From NCBI GenBank assembly GCA_020740775.1, contig JAHEWK010000017.1:744001-808000 (forward strand): a DNA stretch of 64,000 nucleotides. Reading direction: 5' to 3'. Below the pieces are notes generated by a model. It saw only the letters and a program-made list of their open reading frames with translations, was not told the origin of the DNA and did not search any database. Made by a program: the position numbers and the translations under genes. Shown piece by piece: positions 1 to 11,284 of this stretch. Position 1 is the first letter of the stretch. Each line of letters begins with the position of its first letter. This DNA comes from Ilyonectria destructans. Lineage: Eukaryota; Ascomycota; Sordariomycetes; Hypocreales; Nectriaceae.

Positions 1-399
1 CCTTCCATTAATCTTCCACCAAAACCTAAAACCTACAATCCTCCCCTAGGGAATAGTTTGCGCGAAGAAAGTACATCTTTCCCGACTATGCCACCTGAAA
101 GGGTAAATGTCTGCTGCATTTGAAGAGCCCCAAATTGTGTGCGTAATCAGTAAGACCATCTAACTCCAAATCGACGACCCACAGATTGTGGCTGAATAGC
201 TCGAAGCTGGTTTGTTACAGCCCAACGAGGCAGAATCGGCCAGCCGCCTCACAGCCTCATTCCCAACCCCGCTCGCACTTTGTTGTTTTGCCAGATATAC
301 CAGACACAACCACCGATAGTACGACTCACAACCCCAAAGTGGACGGGAACACCATCCTGATGCGTGGAAATATGATCTAGTCCTCACATCTTTGCCAGC
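1..399. other. Upstream region of ankyrin gene, no gene seen
   Basis: Short overlapping open frames here show no recognisable family and have no codon logic. The region probably holds the promoter and 5' leader of the ankyrin-repeat gene that starts immediately after it. No TATA-like or repeated element stands out. Confidence 0.5.
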
Positions 400-2844
400 A
401 TGGATCCCTTGTCCATCGTCACCGCGTCCTTCTCCCTCGCGGGTGGCATCGCCAAGGCGTCTCTGTCCCTGTCGCAGTTTGCCCGCGATGTCCGTGACTC
501 CGCGAACGATCTCGATGCGATATCCAAGGAGATGCAGTCCTTGGTGGCCGTGCTTGACCCGCTGACCCGCTCAATGGCCCGCCGGCGAGATGGACCTCTC
601 CCTGAAGTCCTCGTCCTGCAGGTCGACACCACCATTACTGGATGCGTTGTGGTCGTAGAGCAGATCGAGCAGACGATACAGAAATACCGCCGCGATAAGG
701 TCTGGACTTCGGCGAAATGGGTCATATTTGGCAAAGGAGATATGACCAAGCTACGCGAAAGCCTCGAGGCCTACACAATGGCTCTCAGTCTTGGGCTACA
801 TGCAATATCTATGTGCGTTATGGTTCGGGATGATGTACCATCTAGCCACTGACAGTAATACAGAAGCACAGGTCAGGATATCAAGGATGACACAGAAGTC
901 ATCAGATCACATGTCGAGGCACTCAGATTCAACACCGACGAGATTCTGGCGCGAGTAAATTCTCTCCGCAACAAGGGGCCGTCTTCCGGGAGCCGGGCAA
1001 GAGTTACACAGTGGATTGAGCAAATGACAGTTCTCAGTTCGTATGCCGAATCCACATACAAAGAGACCCTTGTCGACCCTTCCGAGTTTGCTACAGACCA
1101 AGGAAGCCCGGTTTTGGCTGCCGTCGAAGAGGTCCCCGAAGTCACTGAGCGTAAGGAATCTTCGTCTCGACCGCCCGAAGTCTCTCGACTCATGCAACAA
1201 GAGTCTGATACGATCGAGCTCTCACGCCTCGAAGTCATCGAGCACAAGAAATCTTCGTCTCGACTGCAGCCCGAAGTCACTGAGCGTAAGAGATCTTCAT
1301 CTCCACGGCGGCCCCGAGTCACTGAGCACAAGAAACCTTCATCTCCTCGACTACTGCAACAAGCACCTGATCTGGTCAAACTCTCGCGGCTTCCGTGGGA
1401 AAATCCTCATTCCTTTATTCCTGTTGCTTGGAATATACCACAGCCCGCAGCGCCAGTCGTCAAGGAGATGGTACGCAGAGGGTCCAGTCATTCAAGTCCG
1501 GGCACGAAATCTCCTTCACCCAACATAAGCCATGCCTCCTCCTCAATGCTAGAAGAGAAACTTTCAGATACCAACAGCAAGGAGACTTGGAGCCGATTAT
1601 TGTTTAAGGGGATCGAGGACTTTGCCGAGGAAGTAAAGGAAGTTGCGTTGCTTGTGCGCCGCGACGAGGAATTGATTGCAGCGTCTCTCGCTCGACGCAA
1701 ACGAATGGATAATCAAGATCAGGAGGATATAGACCATCGCATTGACGACATAGACGGGCGCACGCCAGCAAAGTTTGTCCGGGATGCGGTTGCTGAGGGA
1801 GCGGACCCAAGCGGTCTTATTGATGGTCTTAATCTTTCCAGGACATTAGCCCAGGCCCTCCGTACTTCCAACGATGAGTATCTCTTTGCGCTTCTGAAAT
1901 ACGGAGCCGATCCGAATGCGAAAGTCATTCGCATGTACGGTCCGAAACCCGTGAATTACACCGCCCTGACTTACGCGGCGTGGAAAGGCAACGAACGTGC
2001 AGTCTGGGCATTATGCGCCGCTGGGGCAAGCATCAACCCGCCTCATGAGGATGTTTATTGCCCTCGGTGTGCCGACCGACTTGACCACCACATCTATGTC
2101 TGTTCGACACCTCTCTTGCTCGCTCTTACACGCGGTGGGAGTGAGAATGAGAATCCTAAACAAGTCAGGATTGTTCGGTTCCTCTTAGCAAATGGTGCAG
2201 ATCCCAACGATGTTGGATGCGACAAATTCAATTCCGACCACCTGCTCAACCCTCCTTTATCGGCTGCCATCGTTAACGAGAAACTCTCAGATAAAACGAC
2301 TGTTCTTTTAGTCAAGTTTCTCATCAAGGCTGGAGCAAAAGTACAATTCAATCATCTCCCAGCCAGGTCATATTCGGACTACTCACTCAACCCCATTGCC
2401 ACTGCTCTCCGGTCGGGAAATTCCGAAATATTGCGCATGATTGCCCCCGGCGTAAAAGATGCCAACCCGGCACTGTGGAAGCATTTGATAGTCGACCTTC
2501 CGAGCGGCAAGGAATCTGACATGGTATCGATCCTCATGCACGAGCCTTATTTTCAGGTGGGCTACTTACACCACGTCGTCCTTACCTATCTGGATGAGCA
2601 GGGCATGCGGTGGCCCACATTCTGTCTACTTATGGGTCTATTGATTGAGCACGGGGCCAATCTAAGGGAGGTGGTTTCGGTCACCTACAAGAAACGACAT
2701 TTTCTCATGAATCGCAAAGTAACTGAACAAGTCTCGGCAATGGAGCTAGCTGAGAGAATCCACACCAAAATGGACCGGCACGATGTCATAGTTTTCCTAC
2801 AGCGAGTGCATAGATTTCCTGCAATGCCCCTACCTCAAGATTAA
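400..2844 (+). CDS. Ankyrin-repeat protein with fungal N-terminal domain
   Basis: Two exons, 400-812 and 864-2844, give about 797 aa. The intron (GTGCGT...ACAG) joins codon AT|A and keeps the frame, turning two separate open frames into one protein. The N-terminus (MDPLSIVTASFSLAGGIAKA, then helices with SANDLDAISKEMQSL) is the helical module common at the start of fungal ankyrin and NLR-like proteins. Residues ~225-310 are low-complexity, with degenerate repeats of the type VTERK-SSSR and VTEHK-PSSPR. Residues ~440-700 carry ankyrin-type units (LLKYGADPNAK, ALTYAAWKGNERAVWALCAAG, FLLANGADPND). No enzymatic motif is visible. A scaffold or signalling role is the usual guess for such proteins, but the function is unknown. 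The family assignment is firm, the role is not. Confidence 0.85.
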
Positions 2845-3087
2845 TTAAACTACGTCGTACCAGTTGGGGTAATGGACGTGTACTTTTCTATTCACTTTGA
2901 CTTGGCTATTGTGGCGTCAATATGTGTATGAAAGCGGTAGAATTGTCTCGTTGTCCATGGGCACAGCCTTGTTTCGCCAATGGTTGACAAAAATAGACCC
3001 CCTTATCGTTGGAAGACTTTTTAAAACAAACTACCTCAACCCCTTCTGCGTTGTCCTTACCAGCCACACACATTCAAATGTCACTAC

Positions 3088-4824
3088 TCAGTGCTTATAT
3101 CTCCATCCCCTTTCAACGCCAGAGTTAGGGGTCCACCCTTCCGCTGCATCCAGCTCCTTGTTCAACCTCTTTGCTCTCCACTTGACCAAAAACGCCGCGA
3201 CGATAGTCAGTGCACAACCCAACAGTAGCAGGCCACCAGCCATACGGTAAAACGGTTCCTGGCTAGTCGGATAAAAGTACGGGCTAAACCAGTGGCTGAT
3301 CTGGCTGATGCAATTAGCAATGGCAATAAGCGCGGCCTTTTTGGCGCGGGGCGCGGGGACCACAGTCGTCTCCCAGGAAAGCTGCAAGTTGAGGCCGCTG
3401 TAGGTGCCAGAGATGAGAAGTATGATGCCAATGTACCGCGCCGCAATGTTGATTGTTCCAATGAGGATACCGCAGCCGGCGGCGGAGAAAATAATAGGGA
3501 TCACGACGTGCCATGTTGATTCTTGGAAGTGGCCACATGACCATGCTATGAGACAGGCAGCGATGTAGGCAATGGCGTATGGTGGTGCTTGGATAAGATA
3601 CGTGGTCATCTTGTTGAAGCCGAAGGTGTCCATAATCTAGAGCTGTTAGATAATGCTCCACGGATGGGCTCAGTTGTAAACATACCGAAGGCAAAAAATC
3701 CTTGAAGCTCTGCGCAGTTATGAGAGCGAAATGCATAAGACAGAAGAACCAGGTAAAGGGATCCCTGACGGCCTCCTTGACACCATCCCATGTCCCGCCA
3801 ATACCCTCATCACGGCCACCATTGGAGACGAGAATACGGTACTGCGCCATCTCTCGCTCTTCCTCGGTGAGAAACTTGGTGTCGTTGGGCCATGAGGGAA
3901 GGTAGACGTAGGATACCAGTGCGATAATGATTGACACAATGCCTTCGATAAGGAAGAACCACTGCCAGGCGTGAAGGCCAGCGACACCGTCCATGTTCTC
4001 AAGGATACCGGCGGCGAGAAAACCAGAGATGATATTGGAGATGGTATTTCCAGCGTGCCAGATGGCCATGCGGAAAGGGCTTTCTTCCTTGGTGTACCAA
4101 GAGGATGTCACTGGTTTGTTGGCATTTTTCTACGGTGGGAGTGTGGTTGCAGGTTGACTTACTGAGTGTTAGAGCTGGAAAGAAGGGAGCTTCGGCCAGA
4201 CCAATGAAGAATCGAACTACGCAAAAGCCCACGCCGCTGAATATCGTTAACGCTCCGCAGTAAGGATCGATACCATCTTTATGAGACTCACTTCGTCATG
4301 GCGGGCATGCAAATAGTTCCAGCGCTCCATATGAGCATGGTAGTGGGGAGAAACCAACGGGGGTTAGTCTTAGCCATGAGGAGGTTTCCAGGAAGTTGGC
4401 CGATGAGGTATCCCACATAGAAGGTGGAGATACCGGCATTCCAGACGGTGTCGGACATGTGCAAGTCGTCCTGGAGCCCAGCAAGACGGGCGTTGGACAC
4501 GTTGATACGGTCAAGGTAGCTATAAGAAGTTAGTCAAGGAAATTAACTCAAAACAATTAAAACAACTCACTTCATCAAGAACATAAGAGTGACACAAGGC
4601 ATCATGTGCCAGTCAATCTTCTTCACGACGCTCTTGTTCAGCTCAGCCATCCGCTCTGGGCCAAGATGACGCAATAGCTCAAATCGAGCTTGGATATCCC
4701 GAGGCGAAACAGTGGCGCCCTCTCTGGTAGGCACAACTTCAATGCATTGCGCGTCTTCAGCTTTTTCGTTGGTCATCGACGCCCGGTCGGAGTCCGGGTT
4801 GGTGTGCGCATCTGGGGCGGTCAT
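3088..4824 (-). CDS. MFS permease, anion:cation symporter (DAL5-like) family
   Basis: Five exons on the minus strand (4824-4571, 4519-4292, 4236-4163, 4110-3686, 3636-3088) join in frame to about 509 aa, the usual length for this family. All introns are GT-AG. The first splice restores the family signature NYLDRINVSNARL in transmembrane helix 1 by joining AA|C. About twelve hydrophobic segments follow, including TFYVGYLIGQLPGNLL, GVGFCVVRFFIGLAEAPFFP and WQWFFLIEGIVSIIIALV. The family moves organic anions such as allantoate, vitamins and carboxylates across the plasma membrane with protons. The substrate cannot be read from sequence. The next gene upstream in the same direction encodes a mitochondrial tricarboxylate-type carrier, so a carboxylate substrate is plausible (inference). 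Confidence 0.9.
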
Positions 4825-5491
4825 GATGGCGGTTCTGGCTGCGATGCTCTGATACTCGGAGTCTCTGAAGGATATGGCCGAGAACCTAAATGATCAGATT
4901 GTTGGAAGAAAGCCTGGAGAGTATTCTACAGTCTAATATCCGGGAGGCTGAAGGAGGTTATATACGAGAGACGACTCCAGGTTCTGACTTGGGAGAAGTC
5001 GGGGATACGGAACTAAGGTTTAGCTTGCCACATGACTGTGGCTTCACTAGACGCAACGCCTTCTGTACACTGCGGAATTGCTTTCCCTTTGCAGATTGGC
5101 CTGGCTCTTACTCATGGCTGATGGGAGTGATGTTGCTGCCAAGGCGCGGGGAACCATGGCTTGCGGGGCCCCAGACTGGAGTGATGGCTCCCGCGGGAAC
5201 GATAGAGATCTCCGCATTCTCCTCATTTTTCTTGTCATTACTTAGCAGACTAGAGATTTGGATGGCCGGGTCAGAACGCGAGCCAAGTTGATCGATACAG
5301 ACGGAGTAACGGGTACGACTGGGGAGCCGTCGTAGTTATTGTGGTTGCTAGATAGGTCGATAGAGGTAGAAGCTATATGAGTCAAATGGCATTACTAAAC
5401 ATAAGATACGATTGGTGATTTAGACGAAATGCCATGACTCTATTTCTTAATTGTAACTAAATATCTATCTTGCAAATTTCCATGTATCACC
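4825..5491. other. Intergenic region between MFS permease and mitochondrial carrier
   Basis: Promoter of the MFS permease and 3' flank of the carrier gene, which are transcribed in the same direction. Open frames here show no family features. One CGGGAA core (about 5191) resembles the heptamer enriched around the neighbouring regulator. The 5280-5480 part is AT-rich and fits a terminator/3' UTR zone. Confidence 0.5.
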
Positions 5492-6596
5492 CTATCTCTT
5501 CACTCCCATCAATAACGAAGCAACATTCTCATACACCGTAAATACAATTCCACCACTAAGAATCAGCCTGCCCAGTCTCATAGAGCTACCACTCCAAAAC
5601 ATCTTGATTCCTCCGTCCTTCAAAATACCTCGAAACGCCTGCACTGTCGTGGCGCCTTGGGCACCCTGGGCACGCGTTTTTATCGTGTCAAATGGCTGCG
5701 TAGCATACACGGTAATAATACCAGCAACTGCGCCCATGCCAAATGTCACGAATGGGTTCTTGGCGTTCTTTGCACTGGTCCGAGAGGAAACAGTCTCTTT
5801 GAGGATGTTGTAGGAGCCCATACGCACGGCAGATGTGGCGGATTGTTTCATCATTGTCGACAATAGTCCGCGATAGACCCCGCGAATTCCACGCTCGCTA
5901 AGGATGGTACGGAGGGCATGAATGCCGCCGTTGTAGCGTCTTGTGGATGATCTTGCGTCGTCGATGCTTGGACAGGTCAACTCGTGAACGCGTTGAGCAA
6001 GTTAAGACTGTGACTTACAGGGCTGTCTTAATTCGTTCTGTTGGCGTCACAACGGCAACACTCTCGATGGCGCCGGCAATCATGCCAGCGAGAATTCCAC
6101 GCCCTGGTGAAAGCCTGCCATTCGAGTCGACGAGCCGATTCTTGATTGCGTCAAATGACAAGAAGCGCACGCCGGCCTTGCATGCGGTACCCTAGCTTAT
6201 CATTAAAGGATGCGCGGAGAAGGAGGTATTTGGTCAGGTCTCACGATGATTAAAGTAGAGCAGCCGGTGTAAATTGCGCGAAAGCCATCCTGTCGCGCAG
6301 TCTGCGAGATGACGGAAAACGGGTTCTTAGAGAGTACTGCGCCGGCGCCGACGTTGCGATGCAGCTGGGTGCGTGTCTTGGCAAATTCAAAGGGATACTA
6401 GACTTCAGTTAGAAATATGCAAGAGAAAACGCGCTGAAAATTGTACTGTAATGGTAGCTTCAACGGCGCCAGCAACAGCGCCAGATGCAAGCGAGATGGC
6501 TGGGCTGATGGCCTGCTTCTGGGGCTTTGCTGCTGGCACAGGCTGATGCTTCAATGATGCTGCCACTGGCACTTGAGCCTCAGCGATGGTCGTCAT
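5492..6596 (-). CDS. Mitochondrial carrier, tricarboxylate (CTP-type)
   Basis: Four exons (6596-6447, 6397-6245, 6191-6019, 5966-5492) give about 316 aa, normal for the mitochondrial carrier family. The three-repeat layout is clear. Repeat 1 has YPFEFAKTRTQL with an RQDGFRAIYTGCS loop. Repeat 2 has TPTERIKTALIDDARS, the citrate-carrier hallmark, restored by splicing CT|C. Repeat 3 has TQPFDTIKTRAQG. Members exchange citrate, cis-aconitate, isocitrate or malate across the inner mitochondrial membrane, and the MttA/Mtt1 itaconate-pathway carriers belong to the same wider family. The start at 6596 was preferred to 6641 because CTP proteins have short N-termini. It is transcribed divergently from the Zn2Cys6 regulator across 299 bp. 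The exact substrate is an inference. Confidence 0.9.
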
Positions 6597-6895
6597 TTTC
6601 GAGTGATTGGAGTCGAACAAAAGGAGTGTCAGACAATCCACTCAGAAGTTGCATCATGCTTGATTCAAATCGCTGAGCCGAAATGAAGAGCCGAGGGATT
6701 AATGTGGAGTCGAGTTTTGGAGACGGCATCTCGAAATTGGGGAACGGGAACAACGGGAAGAGTGAAAATGCCAGTAACCAGATCCGGATAGTCTAAGTAC
6801 GTGGGCTCGTATGTTCTGCTCCCGCGGCATCCTTCCTTTGCCACTCTTCTTCCCGTCTTCTCTCCTCTGCAGCATTCGTACGACTTTGACGGGAA
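6597..6895. promoter_or_regulatory. Divergent promoter with four TTCCCGT/ACGGGAA sites
   Basis: This 299-bp region separates the divergent carrier and regulator genes. It holds ACGGGAA at 6744-6750, 6753-6759 and 6889-6895 (directly before the regulator ATG) and TTCCCGT at 6850-6856. The same heptamer is repeated in front of the PrpF gene. The motif contains a CGG core of the kind that Zn2Cys6 proteins bind, so autoregulation by the adjacent factor is an inference. Confidence 0.5.
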
Positions 6896-9516
6896 ATGGA
6901 TACTAACCAGGACGACTCGAGCAATTCTCGTCGGCGGCCTCCGACTCGTTCCCGTCGACGCGCTGTGGAGGCCTGCAGCTTTTGTCGCAGGAGAAAGGTG
7001 AGATCGCCCACTCCCGCGGCAAGACTCCATTAACAATCGTCGACAGATCAAGTGCAACAACGAGCGGCCAGTATGCGTCAATTGCAGGACGTACGACCGG
7101 GATTGTGTCTACGAGCCCGTTGATGACGTCGCTAAGGAAGTCGGTCGGGAGCGACACCATCGCTTCAAGCGTCGCAAGAACCCAGGCGACAATGCGGGAG
7201 ACGAGAGTCGCAGACACGCAAGCCCAATCCTGTCGCAGCAAGGCGATACGCCCAGTTCGCCTGGGACGGAGGGCTATGTGCCAAATAGTCGTGATGATGA
7301 TGTAGATAGAGACCAGTCTTGGGGGTCTGCTGCGCCCAGTCGTGTTTCTGAGGCCAGCGTTGCTCGCATCCTAGTCTCAGCCAACGGCGTATCAAGCTAT
7401 CATGGCCGCACGAGTGCGTTGTTTGAGGATAATGTCCAAGACCGACCTGTGGGGGCAGATCATCACCCTCGAATGTCGGATGAGTGGGTTGAGCGAGGGT
7501 TAGTTGCAGAAGCCGCGAGACAGCGTAAGTACTTCGCTCTAGAGGAGAAGCATCGCAAGACTTATCCACTGTAGGCCAGATGGAACAACTCAACTTCCGC
7601 CAAGGCAAACTCGACTTTGACGGAGTAGATCCCGACCTAGGCATGCACTTGCTCTCACTGCATTGGAACCGCCAGCACCATTCGTTCCTCATCACCTACC
7701 GACCCGCCTTCATGCGCGACATGGCCTGCAACGGGCCCTATTTCTCAAAACTCCTCCTCAATGCCATCTACTTTGGCTCTTCCAAGTTCAGTCCCAGACT
7801 CGAGGTGCGCAAGGATCCCAACGATGTCCGCACCGCGGGGTGGAAGTATCGCGAGCGGGTTCGTGAGTTGCTGGGCGGCTCGCTTGATCGCAGCGATGTG
7901 ACGACTATACAGGCATTGCTGCAGATGACAAACTCTCTCTTTGCTCTTGGAGATGAAAGAAGCGCTGCCTGGTTGTACTCTGGGCTGGCATTTCGTATGC
8001 TCGTCGATTTGGGGATGCACGTTGATGTGACGAACAAACACCCCTTCTCGGACGAAGACCTCGAGATTCGGCGGCGAGTCTTTTGGGGCGCATTCGGTAC
8101 GTTGCTCTTTTTTCTTCCAACACAGCTAACATCTATGCAGTCGTAGACAAGATTCAGAGCCTCTACCAAGGCCGCCCAGTGAGCTTGAAAGATACCGACG
8201 CCCTTGTGCCCATCAAATTTCTCGACACGTACGAGGAGCTTGAACACTGGCAGCCTTTCGCGTACTCAACGTCAGCTCCCGACTACCCAGGATCTCCAGC
8301 GCACAGCACGTCGACGTTCACTTTTCTCTGCAAGCTCTCCATTACCATGAGCGACATCCTTAGTTGTATCTACACAGAACGAAGTTTCGACCAGAGCCCC
8401 GCGGAGCTGGCCAGTATGTTGGATAAGCTGCAATTGAAGTTGAACAAATGGCATGATTCACTGCCCGCTCATCTGCAATTTGACCCATCCAAGTCTCAGA
8501 GTGCTGCTTTTCCTCCGCCGCATATCTTCAGTTTACAGTAAGTTGTTTTTTCCGGTCTCAATATACTCTACTAACTAGCTAGGGCTATGCATCATGTGCT
8601 GGTCATCTTGCTGCATCGTCCATTCGTGGCCGATGGCCATTTATATAATACCTCCCGGTCCATCTCGGTCGACTCTCTCATGAAGTGTGCTTCAGCCGCG
8701 TCCAGCATCAGCAGCCTTCTCCGTGCATATCACAGAGCCTTCTCAACCCGTCGTGCGCCGTATCTCATTTCGTATGCCACATACGTTGCAGCAACAATTC
8801 ACTGCAGGATTGCAGGCAAACGCGGCCCAGATTCCATGGCCCACGCCAACCTGGTTACTTGCCTTGCGGTATTCCAAGAGAACAAGGAAACCAACTCGGC
8901 CGTACAGAAGGCAGCTATGATTATTCAGAGGTTGATGAAGAAGCACGGAGTTACTGTGGATGAGATCTCCAGCGACGCACTGGAAATGAACCAGCCAAGT
9001 AAGCCGCGAGACCAAGACCATGAACCCGGTAGGTTGGCAGGGAGCTCCATCCCTCGCCGATCCACCTCAAACATCGAGCAAACGAACAGCGCCAACCTCA
9101 TTACAAATACCCATAATGCGGCGACAGCTGGAAACATTGGGACCGGGTATTCGCCTGGCTCAGACTGGATGGATATTGACGGAATCATCCAGAGTTTCTT
9201 GCAAGAGAATGATCCCAACGGAACAAGACTTTTGGCGGACGATACGGAGGAAATCCCAAACCAAATCCGGACACAGCGCATGCCTCAACAGGGAAGCATA
9301 CAGCCTATTGTGAGAGGAGGCTTCCCTGTGGTAAACCAGACCCCAGACTACGGGGTGATGCCAGGCGGTGTACATCCTCCTGAGGCTGCTTACAACAACA
9401 CCTACGAGTGGCAACAAGGATGGTGGCCTCCGAATGCCGAGGCGACATCTCTTGAAGATCCACTCTTTGGCTTCAATGGTTCGTCTTTGGACAGTTTCTC
9501 GTTTCTGGGAAGTTGA
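6896..9516 (+). CDS. Zn2Cys6 transcription factor, fungal-specific
   Basis: Five exons (6896-6997, 7047-7524, 7575-8096, 8141-8537, 8583-9516) give about 810 aa. The first splice joins FCRRRK to IKCNN and completes a Zn2Cys6 cluster at Cys27, 30, 37, 44, 47 and 54 (spacing 2-6-6-2-6). The middle homology region follows at ~residues 195-560, with WLYSGLAFRMLVDLGMH and RRRVFWGAFVVDKIQSLYQG, where the VV is restored by splicing. The C-terminus is low-complexity and Asn/Gln/Gly-rich, as activation regions often are. It lies between the carrier and the PrpF isomerase, both of which have ACGGGAA-type sites in their upstream regions, so it is the best candidate for the local regulator. Its target genes are not proven. 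Confidence 0.9.
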
Positions 9517-9940
9517 GTGGCGAGTTCCCGTCATTCCCGCTGTTCCCGTTTTCACTGTACTTCCCGTTCCCGTCTCTGTTCCCGTCGTTCCCGTTCTTCC
9601 CGTCAAGTGGATCCATGAGTGCAGGGTGGATTGTGGTGGAGCAACAAGACTCCCGTGGCCAAACTCCGACCGTTCTGCTCGAATCAGACGCTCAATTCAC
9701 AGCTCAACAAGATCCGTTTAATATCGCTAGGATTACATGGCTCCGTATCAGCTCCGGGATCCTCGAAATGGCCCTTATATAGGATGGAAGGAACACTAGC
9801 ATGGCGGTTCCAGGATCCAACACTCGATGCATCGCCTTGCTGGTCAGACTCAGATACCCTGGAAGCTTACAAAGGAGCTTCTTGCCTCTTCTTATCAAAG
9901 TCTAGATAACGTCAAAGGTTTATGGCCTTGTATTGCCAAC
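9517..9940 (+). promoter_or_regulatory. PrpF upstream region with TTCCCGT repeat block
   Basis: Within 9525-9603 there are seven exact TTCCCGT copies (starting at 9525, 9543, 9561, 9567, 9579, 9588 and 9597) and one TTCCCGC (9534), all in the same orientation. Spacing is irregular (6 to 18 bp), unlike a simple slipped microsatellite. The block lies ~340 bp before the PrpF ATG and just after the regulator stop codon. It may be an operator array, or only a low-complexity tract. Confidence 0.5.
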
Positions 9941-11243
9941 ATGGCTATCCAGCAGCAGATGCCCGAGACTAGGCACCTTACACGTCACGTCCTGCCGTGC
10001 GTCCTCATGCGCGCAGGGACATCAAAAGGCATTTTCTTGCATCGGAGAGATCTGCCTAGACGCCAAATCGAATGGGCACCCCATTTAATATCGGCTCTTG
10101 GCTCTCGAGGGAATGATCCCCGCCAGATCGATGGCGTTGGTGGTGGCACATCGACAACATCAAAGGTCGCTGTCGTGTCGCCCTCGGACCGGCCAGATGC
10201 TGATGTTGACTTTACCTTTGTGCAAGTCGCAGTGGGCAAAGAGTCTGTGGATTTTACAGGAACGTGCGGGAATATTAGTTCGGGTGTTGGGCCATTTGCC
10301 GTACAAGAAGGATTAGTAAAACCCCGACCAGGACAGACTGAGGTACGAGACCAACGACATGCTCCATTGCATTACCAGCTAATAACAGTAGATGGATGTT
10401 CGAATCTACAACACAAACACCAAACGAATCATTGTTGAAACGGTTGAGATTGACGAAGCCGGAGAGTTTGAGGAAGATGGCACCTACAACATCCCAGGTG
10501 TTAACACTGCCGGTAGTGAGGTCAAATGCGCCTTTGTCGATCCAGCGGGCAGCATGACAGGCAAGCTATTTCCATCTGGGAAGCAACAGCAAACCCTCAG
10601 TGTCGAACCGTCGTCATCACTTCCCGGCATGGAGCCCTTTGATGTTCGCGTGACACTTATCGACGCCGCGAATCCCTTTGTGCTCATCGACTCTACCTCC
10701 ATTTCTGGACTGCTCAACACCCTTCCCTCACCGGACGCCCAGCATGCAATCATCGAGTCTATCCGACGCGAAGGAGCAGTAGCTATGGGCCTCGCCTCCA
10801 CTGTCGAAGTCGCATCACAAACCAGGGGTACACCAAAAGTTGCACTCGTATACCCTCCCATATTCCAGCAAACCACCGGCGAGATGCCCGACATACGCGT
10901 CCAAGCTTATTCCATGGGTCTTCCCCACCCAAGCCTCCAGCTCACCGGTGCGGTGTGTCTTGCTGCGGCGCTGAACTCTCCCGGGACAGTCGCAGCGGAG
11001 CTTTCTGCTAAATCTTTCATGAGTAACTGGGCGTTGCCGACGCCAGAGCGGACACCTTCGCCTCCTAACGGACCGAATGAACTCAAGGAGAAGGAGGTCG
11101 TTATTGCACATAGTAAGGGGACGATTCGTGTGAGAGTTGTGATGAAGGAAGACAGAGAGATAGCGAGCTGTGCAGTTTCGAGGACGGCGAGAAGGCTATT
11201 TGAAGGAAGAGTACGGTATTATGTAGAGGAGTATGGAGTATAA
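9941..11243 (+). CDS. PrpF-family aconitate/methylitaconate-type isomerase
   Basis: Two exons (9941-10342, 10392-11243; 49-nt intron GTACGA...CAGTAG) give about 417 aa. PrpF/DUF453 signatures are visible: VLMRAGTSKGIFLHRRDL near the N-terminus, then IDGVGGGTSTTSKVAVV and FTGTCGNISSGVGPFAV, which is the Cys-Gly-Asn site of the diaminopimelate-epimerase-like fold. Known members move double bonds or isomerise tricarboxylates: PrpF (2-methyl-aconitate), bacterial methylitaconate isomerase, and tautomerases. The fungal aconitate isomerase of the Ustilago itaconate pathway is, as I recall, related to this group. No mitochondrial presequence is obvious, so cytosolic action is likely (inference). The start at 9941 was chosen because the sequence before the conserved region is short. 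The substrate is not determined. Confidence 0.88.
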
Positions 11244-11284
11244 TTAATGGTAGATAAGTCTCATCCAAGCAATCGGTGGTTGGT

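Noticed and set aside
8685..9313. Several alternative frames inside the Zn2Cys6 gene
   Set aside because: Overlap exon 5 of the regulator and lack any domain.
9517..9606. TTCCCGT block as a plain microsatellite
   Set aside because: Spacing between units is irregular and the same heptamer recurs in another promoter 2.7 kb away, so a simple slippage origin does not explain it fully. Kept as a candidate regulatory array with caution.
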